In this document: positions 7,630-16,313 of the stretch, piece by piece
Layout: every line of letters begins with the position of its first letter
Position numbering within the stretch: the stretch's first letter is position 1
NCBI GenBank assembly: GCA_040878035.1
Contig: JBBDMX010000024.1
Coordinates: forward strand, 62,001 to 126,000
Length of the DNA stretch: 64,000 nucleotides
Reading direction: 5' to 3'
DNA from: JBBDMX01 sp040878035
GTDB lineage: Bacteria > Planctomycetota > Phycisphaerae > Phycisphaerales > Phycisphaeraceae
The notes under the pieces: model-generated
Told to the model about the DNA's origin: nothing
The model's input: the letters and a program-made list of their open reading frames with translations, nothing else
The model's database searches: none
Program-made: the position numbers and the translations under genes

Positions 7630-8487
7630 ATGCCTCACAGTTCACTGGTGCAATCCGTCCTGCGCGGCATGGACATCGTCGATCTGGTCTCGCAATCCGA
7701 GATCGGCCTGTCTCTGCGCGATGTGTGCACTGCCCTGCGCCTCAAGCAGCCCACCGCCCACAACCTCATCCGCACGCTGGTGGCGCGGGGGTTTGTCGAG
7801 AAGACCACCTCGCCGGTGCGCTATCGCCTGGGGCCGGCGGTCACGCGCCTGGCGGGTGAACGCGCCAGCCACTCGATCACGCGGGCGGCGGCGAACGTCA
7901 TGGGCCGATTCTTCCACCAGATCCGGGCGGAACTGCCGGCGCACATCGGCCCCTACGAAGAAGCAGCCGTCACCTTCGGACGCTGGATCGGCGACGAGGT
8001 CATGATGGTCCTGCGCCTGCGCCTGCATCAGCCGGGGGTGCTGGAGCGGCCGATGAAGGCGTTCAATCCATATCAGAGTGCCGCGGCACTGGTGTTCCAG
8101 GCTCACTGGACACAGGAGGAACGCAAGGCGTTCTGGCGCCGCCATCCCATGGCGGAGTTTGGCGGGCAGGTGTGGAAGTCGGAGGAGCAGTTGTTGGAGT
8201 TCCTTGGGCAGGTGCGTCAGGCGGGCTACGCGCAGCCGCCGTTCTATAAGGACGGCCAGTTCCGCGTGGCGGTGCCGGTGTTTGCCGCGGGGGGCAGGGA
8301 GGCCGGTGCTGGGACTTCCAAGGGGGGAGCTTCCGGAGGGGGCGAGTTGGTGGGGGCGCTGGGTTTGGGCGTCTGGCTGGAGTTGGACAAGGGCCAGGGC
8401 CGGCGCTTTGTCGGCGAACTGATCGAGGCCGCCAGGCAGATATCAGACGCCGCCGTGCCGCCGTCAGTGGAGGTGGCGGATGAATGA
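7630..8487 (+). CDS. IclR-family transcriptional regulator
   Basis: This 285-residue regulator has a winged helix-turn-helix at about residues 1-70 (LVQSVLRGMDIVDLV, LSLRDVCTALRLKQPTAHNL, VEKTTSPVRYRLG), which is the IclR N-terminal pattern. The remainder fits an IclR effector domain. A Gly/Ser-rich loop at about residues 219-238 (GGREAGAGTSKGGASGGG) looks expanded. It faces the heparinase-like gene tail to tail, so control of that enzyme is plausible but not shown. IclR proteins usually sense small carboxylic acids or sugar-derived metabolites (family knowledge). Confidence 0.85.
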   Translation: MPHSSLVQSVLRGMDIVDLVSQSEIGLSLRDVCTALRLKQPTAHNLIRTLVARGFVEKTTSPVRYRLGPAVTRLAGERASHSITRAAANVMGRFFHQIRAELPAHIGPYEEAAVTFGRWIGDEVMMVLRLRLHQPGVLERPMKAFNPYQSAAALVFQAHWTQEERKAFWRRHPMAEFGGQVWKSEEQLLEFLGQVRQAGYAQPPFYKDGQFRVAVPVFAAGGREAGAGTSKGGASGGGELVGALGLGVWLELDKGQGRRFVGELIEAARQISDAAVPPSVEVADE

Positions 8488-8496
8488 CCGGATCGT

Positions 8497-8555
8497 CAGA
8501 GCCGCACGGCGTAAGCCTGCGGCAGATCGTCGGCGGGCTTACGCCGCGCGGCTCT
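8497..8555. repeat. Palindromic repeat, family A
   Basis: The arms are CAGAGCCGCACGGCGTAAGC and GCTTACGCCGCGCGGCTCT. It sits between two convergent genes and could act as a bidirectional terminator hairpin (inference). Confidence 0.85.
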
Positions 8556-8561
8556 AATCGA

Positions 8562-10388
8562 TCACCTGCCCGGCGGCAGCGGCGTGCAGGTGAAGGTCAG
8601 GCGCATCTCCCTGGCGAGTTTGTCCGGCGTGAACGCGAGCCGCTGGAGCGGACGCTGGTCACGGCCTTCGTGTTCTTCCGGCCGAATCGACTCCAGGGTG
8701 AAGCGCCCGCCGCACTGGGCGGTCAGCACCGCGCCGGCCGCGTCCTTGTCCTTGCCGCCGCCGATGCGCACGCTGCGGCCGTCGGCTTCGATTGCCGCCG
8801 GCTCGTACGTGACGAACGCCTCCTGGATGGAGTTGGGTAACTCACTCAAGGCATACGTATCGGTCAGGGTAAGCACGCCCGCGGGCTCCACGCGCAGCTC
8901 GCGCCGCAGGCTCGTGAGCGTGGGATCGGCATACGCCCGGGACATGTCGATCAGGATCGACTTGGTGCGGTCGGGGGCGGGAGCCTCCGCCGCGGCATTA
9001 AGCCCCTGGACCTGAATCGTGCCCACGTACTGCGCGCCGGCCAACTGCTCCTGGCCGTTGATCAGCGGCACCGAATGCCCGCGTGATCGGCACATGAGGA
9101 TGTCGTAACGCCGGGCGCTGAAGGTTCGCGACGTGTAGATCGGCGCCCCGGGATCGCAGAGGATCGCCGCGTCGCGCACCATGTAGATGAAGCTGCCGAT
9201 GTCGTTGTGATTGTGCGGCACATCATTGCGGCCCGCCAGCGCCGCCAGGATCACGTCATCGCCGGCGTTGACCTTGGCGTAACCCAAGTCGGGCAGGAAG
9301 TAATCGCTGCGATCGGAAGTCGGATCATGACGTTGCCCCTCATACAGCGCCAGACTGCGGATGCTCGCCATGCGGATCAATCCGCCGGTTATCGGGACTT
9401 CCGGGGTGTCCGGGGTCACGCGGTCGACCAGGCGGAAGAGTGCCGGCAGCGCATGCAGGCGATTGATCATCAGCGCGGTTTCGGCGGCGAGGTACCCGTG
9501 ATGGCAGTCCGCGAAGCTGGCGCGCTGACGGCCGCGCAGTTGCGCAGCCAGGGGGAATTCGCAGATGCGGTGCACGTGGGTGTCGTCCGCCAGATTAATC
9601 GCGCCGCCGGTGCGGTGGTGGATCGCCAGTGCCGCGCTTATGAAATGGCCAAAGCCGTATTCCCAGTAGCTGGCGCCTTCCGGGCAGCCGCCGTCGGGCG
9701 TGAAAAAGGCGATGGCGTAGTCCATGCGCCGCGCCAGCGTGTGCACGAAGGTCGCCAGCGGCTCGGGCTCGAGAATCTGGTACAGGGCCGTCTGGATCAG
9801 GTTGGCGTTGCAGACCGAGTTCCAGTTGGTATGACTGGTTTGCCAGGTGTCGGGCCTGCGCCAGTCCAGCGCGACGTTCAGCAGCCGCTGGGTGATCTCC
9901 CGCCCGATGCGCTCCTGAACGTCGGTGTCCAACTGGTTGCGGAACAGCCAGGTGTACTCGGCCAGGGTCAGCCCGAGATGGGAGGACAACAGCTCAATGT
10001 GGCGCCGCTCATGAGCCGGCAACGTCCAGGTCGATTCGCACCAGGCCCACAGCAGGTCCTGCATGTGGTCGACGCTGCCGGCGGGGTGGTCCAGCCACAG
10101 CGCCAGGGCCGCCTGTTCGGTGCGCTGCCGGCGTTGCTGCATCAGCGCCTCAAAGTGCTGACGTCGGCCGGTGCGGCGATAGTCGCGATAGTCCGAATGA
10201 CGGAAGACGGGAATGGGCGCCGCAGCGTCGAGTTGCTCGGACAGTTTGTCCCACAATCCCGACGCGCGGGCGTACTGCCGCGCCCGCTCCTTCACCGCCG
10301 GGTCATCCAGTCCGGGCCAGGCGGGCCGATCCATATGAGGGGTCAGTAGGCGCTGGAGTTCCTGAACGCTGATGCGGTCGAAGATCAT
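8562..10388 (-). CDS. Heparinase II/III-family protein
   Basis: This 608-residue protein has an alpha-helical N-terminal half rich in Trp and Arg, as in the alpha/alpha toroid of polysaccharide lyases. It then has GRNDVPHNHNDIGSFIYM and CDPGAPIYTSRTF, the heparinase II/III-like signature. A likely catalytic His lies in HNHND. It would cleave or bind uronic acid-containing polysaccharides (family knowledge; substrate unknown). No clear signal peptide is seen with the start at MIFDRISVQEL, which has GGACT upstream; an upstream in-frame ATG at 10463 also gives none. It is convergent with the IclR regulator. Confidence 0.82.
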   Translation of the reverse strand: MIFDRISVQELQRLLTPHMDRPAWPGLDDPAVKERARQYARASGLWDKLSEQLDAAAPIPVFRHSDYRDYRRTGRRQHFEALMQQRRQRTEQAALALWLDHPAGSVDHMQDLLWAWCESTWTLPAHERRHIELLSSHLGLTLAEYTWLFRNQLDTDVQERIGREITQRLLNVALDWRRPDTWQTSHTNWNSVCNANLIQTALYQILEPEPLATFVHTLARRMDYAIAFFTPDGGCPEGASYWEYGFGHFISAALAIHHRTGGAINLADDTHVHRICEFPLAAQLRGRQRASFADCHHGYLAAETALMINRLHALPALFRLVDRVTPDTPEVPITGGLIRMASIRSLALYEGQRHDPTSDRSDYFLPDLGYAKVNAGDDVILAALAGRNDVPHNHNDIGSFIYMVRDAAILCDPGAPIYTSRTFSARRYDILMCRSRGHSVPLINGQEQLAGAQYVGTIQVQGLNAAAEAPAPDRTKSILIDMSRAYADPTLTSLRRELRVEPAGVLTLTDTYALSELPNSIQEAFVTYEPAAIEADGRSVRIGGGKDKDAAGAVLTAQCGGRFTLESIRPEEHEGRDQRPLQRLAFTPDKLAREMRLTFTCTPLPPGR

Positions 10389-10533
10389 GGGAGTCCTAAA
10401 TGCACAGCCAGGGAGCGCGGAGCGCGTGAGTGTATCAAGAATGTGTGGGGGCCCCAGCGACACCCCGCGTCACTGTTTGCCGCCTGTTCATCGCAGGGGT
10501 ACACTCATTGGTCTTTAACCTCGGTGACAACCT

Positions 10534-11268
10534 ATGGATGCTGATAAACGACACGAACTGGAAGAGAACGAACTGGCGAGCTTTCTGGTGGGCGCCAAAA
10601 CGTGGTGGGCCAAGCATGGCACGCGCGTGCTGTCGGTGCTGCTGGTGATCGTGGTGGCGTGGTTTGGCTGGAACCTCTACCAGAAGCGGGCACGCGAGGC
10701 GCGCGAGACAGCGTGGAGCAACCTGGCCAATGCGACCAGCCCCGAGGCGCTTAAGCAAGCGGCGCAGTCGTATGCCGATCCGGCGTATCAGGCGATGGCG
10801 TGGCTTAAAGCAGGTGATCTGCTGCTGGGCCGGGCCATCACGCCGCCGGAAGCGCCCCCGGAAGCAGGGGCGGCGGGTACGCCGACGACGCAGCCTGCCG
10901 ATCCGGCGCCGGTGAGCGATCCTGCGGCGGACCTGGATGAGGCCGAGACGCTCTATGAGAAGGTGCTGGGCAGGGCCGAGGCCGACCCGGTGTTCAAGCT
11001 CAATGCCCGGCTGGGTCTGGCGGCGATCGCCGAGACGCGCGGCCACAGCGACGAGGCGGCGCAGCAGTATGAGCTGATTCAGAAGGAGGCCGGCGAACAC
11101 TACGAGGCCATTGCGCAGCAGGCCAAGGCGCGGCAGGCGCGGCTGGTAGAGTTGGCGCGGCCGGTGGTGTTCGGCGCTGAGCCGCCGCCGGAGGCGCCCA
11201 AGGGCCCCGAGGCACCGGAGGCCCCCGATGCGCCGACAGCGCCGATGACTCAGCCGATGGGGGATTGA
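10534..11268 (+). CDS. TPR-like single-pass membrane protein (YfgM/TPR_21 type)
   Basis: This 244-residue protein has a short acidic cytoplasmic N-terminus (MDADKRHELEENELASFL), one transmembrane helix at about residues 31-48 (VLSVLLVIVVAWFGW) and an Ala-rich helical region with TPR-like spacing (AWLKAGDLLLGRA, ETLYEKVLGRAE, GHSDEAAQQYELIQKEAGEHY). The N-terminal pattern matches the YfgM-like TPR_21 family, ancillary to Sec export or outer-membrane assembly in other bacteria. A Pro/Ala-rich linker (PPEAPPEAGAAGTPTTQPADP) splits the helical region, and the tail is also Pro/Ala-rich. An RluA gene follows 118 bases downstream. Confidence 0.65.
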   Translation: MDADKRHELEENELASFLVGAKTWWAKHGTRVLSVLLVIVVAWFGWNLYQKRAREARETAWSNLANATSPEALKQAAQSYADPAYQAMAWLKAGDLLLGRAITPPEAPPEAGAAGTPTTQPADPAPVSDPAADLDEAETLYEKVLGRAEADPVFKLNARLGLAAIAETRGHSDEAAQQYELIQKEAGEHYEAIAQQAKARQARLVELARPVVFGAEPPPEAPKGPEAPEAPDAPTAPMTQPMGD

Positions 11269-11302
11269 ACCACGCCTTGGGTGCGCGGTCACGAGGGGAA
11301 AT

Positions 11303-11360
11303 CCCGGCCAAGCTCGAAGACTCGCATGGCCGGGCTTGGACTCGCATGGCCGAGCTTGCA
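11303..11360. repeat. Repeat, family D
   Basis: CCCGGCCAAGCTCGAAGACT is followed by CTCGCATGGCCGGGCTTGG and a further partial unit CTCGCATGGCCGAGCTTG. It is the same family as at 3259-3290 and lies immediately upstream of the RluA gene. Confidence 0.8.
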
Positions 11361-11386
11361 CGGTTTGGCCGGGGTTGGAAAGCATT

Positions 11387-12787
11387 ATGTCAGGGGATGA
11401 TGACACGCCTATCGACATCGAGGGCGGCGGCGATGATGTTGCGCCGGTCGAGGGCGGCGGCGACGAAGCTGCTGAAGACGAACTGGCGGCAGCGCATCGC
11501 ACCTTCACTCTTCGCCGCGACCTGAACGTCCGCATCGACCGCTACCTGCACGGCCGGCTCAAGGGCATCAGCCGAAACAAGGTGCAGAAGCTCATCGACC
11601 TGGGCGGCGTGACCGTCAACGGCAAACGGCCCAAGGCCAGCACCATCGTGCGGCAGGGTGACGTGATCGACATCATCCTCCCGCCGCCGGCGATCAAGAC
11701 CATCGTGCCCGAGCCGATCCCGCTGGACATCCTGTATGAAGACGAGAACGTAATCGTGATCAACAAGCAGGCGGGGCTCATCGTGCATCCGGCACGGAGC
11801 CACACCTCCGGCACGCTGGTCAACGGCCTGGCATACCACTTCAAGCAGCAGATCGAACAGCGCGGCGGCGAATGGCAGACCTGGCGCACCCGCGGATTCC
11901 GCAAGGCGGACCAGGTGGAGGGCCAAGGGCCAACCCCCGGAAGGGCCAAGGGCCAGGCAGAAGTTGGAAGTTTGAAGTCCGAAGTCCGAAGTCCGAATCA
12001 AATCCGAAATCCGATATCCGATATCCGAAATCAGGCCGTCCCCGGCCTGTCCACCGTCGGCGCCACCGACCTGCGCCCCGGCATCATCCATCGCCTGGAC
12101 AAATATACCACCGGCGTCATCGTCGTGGCCAAAAGCGACGAGGCGCACTGGCAGATCGCCCGACAGTTCGAGGAGCGCACCACGCTCAAGGCCTATCTGG
12201 CAGTGGTGCACGGCAACTTCACAGAGGCCGGCGGCGTCATCAACGAACCCATCGGCAAGCATCCGACCATGCGCGAGGCCTTTGCGATTCGCCGCGACAG
12301 CTACGGCAAACAGTCCATCACGCTCTTCCGCGTGCGCGAGCAGTACGAAGGCTACTGCCTGGTGGAACTGGAGCTCAAGACGGGGCGGACGCACCAGATT
12401 CGCGTGCATCTGTCGTACCTGGGCCATCCGATCGCGGGGGACATCGTGTACGGTGGCGAGCCGATCGGGCAGCGCGAGCTGGATGAACCGCCGGTGCCGG
12501 CTGGGGGGCGCAAGTTCCTCACCTTCGCGCGGGAACGCGAGGAGGGCGTGCGCATCGAGGAACTGGCGTTGCGGCGCAGCGACCTGATTATTGCCCGGCC
12601 GGCGCTGCACGCGGCGTTTCTGCGCTTCATGCATCCCATGCGCGGCCAGGCGATGACTTTCACCGCGCCGCTGCACAGTCCGATGAGCGAGCTGGTGCGC
12701 GAGTTGCGCAAGCGGCCCAGTAAGCGCGATGATACGCCGGTGGCCAAGTCGGGCACGTGGGTGGACCTGGCGGCGCTGGCGCCGTGA
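11387..12787 (+). CDS. RluA-family rRNA pseudouridine synthase
   Basis: This 466-residue enzyme converts uridine to pseudouridine in large-subunit rRNA (RluD/RluC group). An S4 RNA-binding domain is at about residues 45-95 (RIDRYLHGRLKGISRNKVQKL). The catalytic domain carries YEDENVIVINKQAGLIVHP and the HRLDKYTTG motif with the catalytic Asp, then GRTHQIRVHLSYLGHPI. It is longer than usual RluA proteins (about 300-330 residues). Part of the excess is an insert of about 45 residues before the catalytic motif, translated from a repeat (11961-12033). It also has an acidic N-terminal extension. Confidence 0.9.
   Translation: MSGDDDTPIDIEGGGDDVAPVEGGGDEAAEDELAAAHRTFTLRRDLNVRIDRYLHGRLKGISRNKVQKLIDLGGVTVNGKRPKASTIVRQGDVIDIILPPPAIKTIVPEPIPLDILYEDENVIVINKQAGLIVHPARSHTSGTLVNGLAYHFKQQIEQRGGEWQTWRTRGFRKADQVEGQGPTPGRAKGQAEVGSLKSEVRSPNQIRNPISDIRNQAVPGLSTVGATDLRPGIIHRLDKYTTGVIVVAKSDEAHWQIARQFEERTTLKAYLAVVHGNFTEAGGVINEPIGKHPTMREAFAIRRDSYGKQSITLFRVREQYEGYCLVELELKTGRTHQIRVHLSYLGHPIAGDIVYGGEPIGQRELDEPPVPAGGRKFLTFAREREEGVRIEELALRRSDLIIARPALHAAFLRFMHPMRGQAMTFTAPLHSPMSELVRELRKRPSKRDDTPVAKSGTWVDLAALAP
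11961..12033. repeat. Repeat, family I, in frame inside the RluA gene
   Basis: It is built from GAAGTCCGAAGTCCGAA and CCGAAATCCGATATCCGA words, translating as EVRSPNQIRNPISDIRN. A copy in the opposite orientation lies at 58851-58918. Confidence 0.85.
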
Positions 12788-12800
12788 GGGGCGTTTGCAT

Positions 12801-12880
12801 TCAGAGCCGCGCGGCGTAAGCCCGCGGAGCATGAGCGGCGCAACGTCGTTCGTTCGCGGGCTTACGCCGCGCGGCTCTGA
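12801..12880. repeat. Palindromic repeat, family A
   Basis: TCAGAGCCGCGCGGCGTAAG at the left and CTTACGCCGCGCGGCTCTGA at the right form perfect arms around a loop of about 40 bases, between the convergent RluA and permease genes. Confidence 0.9.
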
Positions 12881-12885
12881 AACAC

Positions 12886-14892
12886 TCACACGCGGATCGG
12901 CAGAATCACCACCGGGATGCCCTGGCTGTAGAACCGCCGCTGGAGCGCAAAGACCGTGTAGTTGTGCAGCAGGCGGGTAAAGAGCGTCTCCTGCGGAAAG
13001 ACCAGTTGCCCGCCGAAGAACACCGCATCGGGATATTTCTCCAGGATCGTCGGCGCCAGGTTGGCCACTTCATCCACGATGTCCGTGCCGACGGAGTTGT
13101 AGCTTTCGGCGAAAAATCCCTGCTTGTTGACGAAGGCGACGTAGCGCTGCACATCGGTGGCGATGAAGTTCTTGAGGTTGTCGATTTCCTCGACGCCCTT
13201 GAAATTGCCCGCGTCCAGCACGCCTACCTGCACGAAGACGAAGTTGCGGAACACGCCCGGGAAGAGGCGGAGAATGTTGAGCATGGTGTGCAGGCCCAGG
13301 CCGTTGAATCCGTTGACCATGAGCACGGCGGTCTTGGCGGCGCGATCAGGCGCGTCGGGCGGCGGGACGCTTTGCGGCTCCATTTCGGCGGCCCTGACCA
13401 GGCCGTCCAGACGCTGGAGCAGCTTGCGCGTGTGCACGTAATGCTCGCGGATCAAAATCACTACGACGATCAATCCACCGGTGACCAGCAGCGTCACCCA
13501 GGCGCCTTCGAGGAACTTAAAAGCGGTGATCATCACCAGGATAAAGGCGCAGATCACCAGTCCGACGCCGTTGATGAGCATGCCCTTCAGCCACACTCGC
13601 CCCGCACTGCGTTCGATGGCCCAATGCTTAACCATGGCGGTTTGAGAAAGCGTGAAGGTGATAAAGACGTTAATCGAATAGAGGACCACCAGCAGTTTGA
13701 CGCTGCCGCGCGTCAGGAGCATGGCGCCCAGAGCGGCGGCGGCCATGAGCAGCACGCCGTTCTGGGTGACCAGGCGGTCGGAGAAAGTGGCGAACTTGTG
13801 GGGGAACCAACGGTCCAGCGCCATGTTGACCAGCACGCGTGGCCCACCGAGGAATCCGGCCTGGGCGGCGACAAAGAGCAGCGCGGTCGAGGACATGAGC
13901 GTAAGGAAGACGAAGGTCATTCCCCAGGGCTGAGGCCAGCCGGCGGTAAAGGTCTTGACCAGCACGGAGTTCAAGGTCTGGCCCGGATCCGGCTTCACCT
14001 CGTAGAGCAGATACGCCAGCATCAGGCCGACGACGGCGATGGCCAGGGAGGCGGCCATGTAACGCATGGTGCGTTTGCCGGTGGCGACGCGCGGCTCGCG
14101 CAGGATCGGCATGCCGTTGGACACGGCCTCAATGCCGGTGAAGGTGCCGGCACCCATGGCAAAGGCACGCAACATAATCAGGAGCATGCCGAAGAATCCC
14201 GCTGAGGATGTCGCCTGTTTCAGGTCGGTCACCGTGTGTTGGGCCACTTGCGGAAGGGCGGTCACCTTGGTAATCAGCGTCGTGCCAATGATGATGGCAT
14301 AGGTGAGCACGAACACCAGGAAGATCGGCACCAGCGGCGCCACGGATTCCTTGACGCCGCGCAAGTTCAGCAATGTCAGCCCCAAGAGCGCCAGCACGGC
14401 AAAGGGCAGTTTGGCGCCGTGCCAATGGGGGGGCAGGAAGCTAAAGACATAATCGGCGCCGCTGGCGACAGAGATGGTGATGGTCAGCACGTAGTCCATG
14501 ACCAGGGCGCAGCCGGAAACCATCCCCGCGCTGGGGGACAGGAGCTTGGACGCGACCAAGTAGCCGCCGCCGCCGGAAGGGAAGAGTTCGATGATCTGCG
14601 AGTAACTGGCGCTGATGATCAGAACGGTCCCCGCCGCGGCCAGGGCGACGAAGATCCCCAGGTAGGGAAAATGCGTGACCGAGCCGTCGGCAGCAGTGAA
14701 GGTGAGTGCCTTGAAGGCTTCTTCGGGGCCGTAACACGAGGACGACAGGCCGTCAGCGCCAAGGCCGACCCAGGCGAAAAAGGCGATCAGGGACAGGTTA
14801 TGAAAGATTTGCTTGTCAAAAGGGTTGCGCGCCCCGCCGATGAGCAGGGTCTTGAGGCGCTGATACAGCGATGGCGTGGGGTCTGGACTCAT
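12886..14892 (-). CDS. APC-superfamily amino acid/polyamine permease
   Basis: This 668-residue integral membrane transporter has at least 12 hydrophobic segments. The N-terminus has the APC core features: FHNLSLIAFFAWVGLGADGLSSSCYGPEEAF (helix 1 unwound Gly motif) and IIELFPSGGGGYLVASKL. A cytoplasmic C-terminal domain of about 170 residues follows (AVLMVNGFNGLGLHTMLNI, FIATDVQRYVAFVNKQGFF). The substrate is not evident; amino acids, or K+ as in KUP-like relatives, are possible. The start ATG at 14892 has no strong ribosome site; an in-frame alternative is not better. Confidence 0.8.
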   Translation of the reverse strand: MSPDPTPSLYQRLKTLLIGGARNPFDKQIFHNLSLIAFFAWVGLGADGLSSSCYGPEEAFKALTFTAADGSVTHFPYLGIFVALAAAGTVLIISASYSQIIELFPSGGGGYLVASKLLSPSAGMVSGCALVMDYVLTITISVASGADYVFSFLPPHWHGAKLPFAVLALLGLTLLNLRGVKESVAPLVPIFLVFVLTYAIIIGTTLITKVTALPQVAQHTVTDLKQATSSAGFFGMLLIMLRAFAMGAGTFTGIEAVSNGMPILREPRVATGKRTMRYMAASLAIAVVGLMLAYLLYEVKPDPGQTLNSVLVKTFTAGWPQPWGMTFVFLTLMSSTALLFVAAQAGFLGGPRVLVNMALDRWFPHKFATFSDRLVTQNGVLLMAAAALGAMLLTRGSVKLLVVLYSINVFITFTLSQTAMVKHWAIERSAGRVWLKGMLINGVGLVICAFILVMITAFKFLEGAWVTLLVTGGLIVVVILIREHYVHTRKLLQRLDGLVRAAEMEPQSVPPPDAPDRAAKTAVLMVNGFNGLGLHTMLNILRLFPGVFRNFVFVQVGVLDAGNFKGVEEIDNLKNFIATDVQRYVAFVNKQGFFAESYNSVGTDIVDEVANLAPTILEKYPDAVFFGGQLVFPQETLFTRLLHNYTVFALQRRFYSQGIPVVILPIRV

Positions 14893-14932
14893 GGCATGCG
14901 CCGCGGCTAGGCGGAACGACGCATGGTAGCAA

Positions 14933-15036
14933 AATGAAGTGGAGGGTGGAGAGTGGAGGGTGCAAAGCGCAGACTACGAAGCGCCGCGGCTTTGCCGCGT
15001 TCTGCCACTCTCCACTCTCCCCCCTTCACTTTGCAC
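14933..15036. repeat. Inverted repeat, family H (GTGGAGGGTGGAGAG type)
   Basis: GTGGAGGGTGGAGAGTGGAG is mirrored by CCACTCTCCACTCTCC about 40 bases later. Related copies lie at 17641-17730, 24746-24912 and 56650-56742, all directly next to genes. Confidence 0.85.
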
Positions 15037-16259
15037 TATTCCTTCACGTCCTGCGGGAACTTGACGCGAAGCTTGTCGAGCTTGGGCAATGCCTGCTGCT
15101 GGATGTAAGGATTGTCGGGGTTCCGGCGGGCGTAGTCCTGATGGTACGCCTCGGCCGGCCAGAACTTGGTCAGCGGCTCGACCGTCGTCACGATGGGCTT
15201 GGCGTGCGCCGCGTCTTGCTTGAGTTTGGCGATGTACCCCTGGGCCGCCTGCTTCTGCTCCTGGTTCGCATAGAACACCACTGAGCGATACTGCGTGCCC
15301 ACGTCCGGCCCCTGGCGATTAAGCTGCGTCGGGTCGTGCGTGGCGAAAAAGACCTTGAGCAAGTCCTCGTACGATGCCACGGACGGGTCGTAAGTGATTT
15401 GGATTGCCTCGGCGTGGCCGGTCTTGCCGCTGGTGACGTAGTCGTAGGTCGGGCTGTCCACGGTGCCGCCGGTGTAGCCCGAGGTGACTTCCTTGACGCC
15501 CTTAATCTGCTCGAAGACGGCTTCGGTGCACCAGAAACAACCGCCGGCGAACACGGCCACGGCGGTGGTGTCCTGCGGGGTCGATCGGACTTGCTTCAGG
15601 TATGGATCCGCCAGCTTGTGAAGTTCGCCGACGGGCGCAAAGCTCAGCGACTCGGAGTTGACGCAATAGCGCAAGCCGGTGGGGCGGGGGCCGTCGCCAA
15701 ACACGTGGCCCAGATGGGCATCGCAGCGGGTGCAGAGAATCTCCGTGCGCGTCACGCCCAGACTGTCGTCCATGTGCTCGGCGATATTCTGGGCCGCCAC
15801 AGGCTGAAAGAAGCTGGGCCAGCCGGTGCCCGAGTTGAACTTGGACTGGGACGAAAACAGCGGCAGCCCGCAGCAGATGCAGGTGTAAACGCCCTGCAAT
15901 TTGTTGTCGAGCAAGGTGCCGCAGAACGGCCGCTCGGTGCCCTTGCCGCGGGCGATCTTGTATTGCTCGTCGCTGAGCTGCTTGCGCCAGTCCGCATCCG
16001 ACTTGACGACCTTGGGCATTTCCACCGGGCCGATAAGCTCGCCCTGATCGTTGTAAACGACGACACGCACCATGTTGGATTCCTTGGCATCGAGTAAAGA
16101 GTCGGTGGAAGACGCGTGGCGAGTCATGCTGGTCGAATCCGCTCTGGATGGTGAAGCGCTGTGCGACCCTGCGGGCGCTTCGGTGCGGTTACACGAGGTG
16201 ATGGTCGCCAGGAAGGCGGCGAGCATGATAGTTGGTAATAGAATTGCTCGAATGGGCAT
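15036..16259 (-). CDS. msrAB: Bifunctional methionine sulfoxide reductase MsrB-MsrA, lipoprotein
   Basis: This 407-residue protein repairs both stereoisomers of oxidised methionine. The N-terminus has a lipobox-like end (LAAFLATITSC), so it is probably an envelope lipoprotein. The MsrB domain (about residues 70-220) has zinc pairs CICC and CTRC and the catalytic Cys in GLRYCVNSES. The MsrA domain (about residues 235-400) has the GCFWC motif and EAYHQDYARRNPDNPY. The B-then-A order is seen in several bacterial fusions. GGGAG lies 7 bases before the ATG at 16259. The 3' end abuts a family H repeat. Confidence 0.93.
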   Translation of the reverse strand: MPIRAILLPTIMLAAFLATITSCNRTEAPAGSHSASPSRADSTSMTRHASSTDSLLDAKESNMVRVVVYNDQGELIGPVEMPKVVKSDADWRKQLSDEQYKIARGKGTERPFCGTLLDNKLQGVYTCICCGLPLFSSQSKFNSGTGWPSFFQPVAAQNIAEHMDDSLGVTRTEILCTRCDAHLGHVFGDGPRPTGLRYCVNSESLSFAPVGELHKLADPYLKQVRSTPQDTTAVAVFAGGCFWCTEAVFEQIKGVKEVTSGYTGGTVDSPTYDYVTSGKTGHAEAIQITYDPSVASYEDLLKVFFATHDPTQLNRQGPDVGTQYRSVVFYANQEQKQAAQGYIAKLKQDAAHAKPIVTTVEPLTKFWPAEAYHQDYARRNPDNPYIQQQALPKLDKLRVKFPQDVKE

Positions 16260-16313
16260 CACGTGGCTCCCGGTAAGTATAGCGCGAGTGGCCAGCGCAA
16301 AGCCGCAAGCAGG

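Noticed and set aside
12964..14205. 413-codon plus-strand frame
   Set aside because: It is antisense to the APC permease gene and has a His/Glu/Gln-rich composition typical of a complementary frame.
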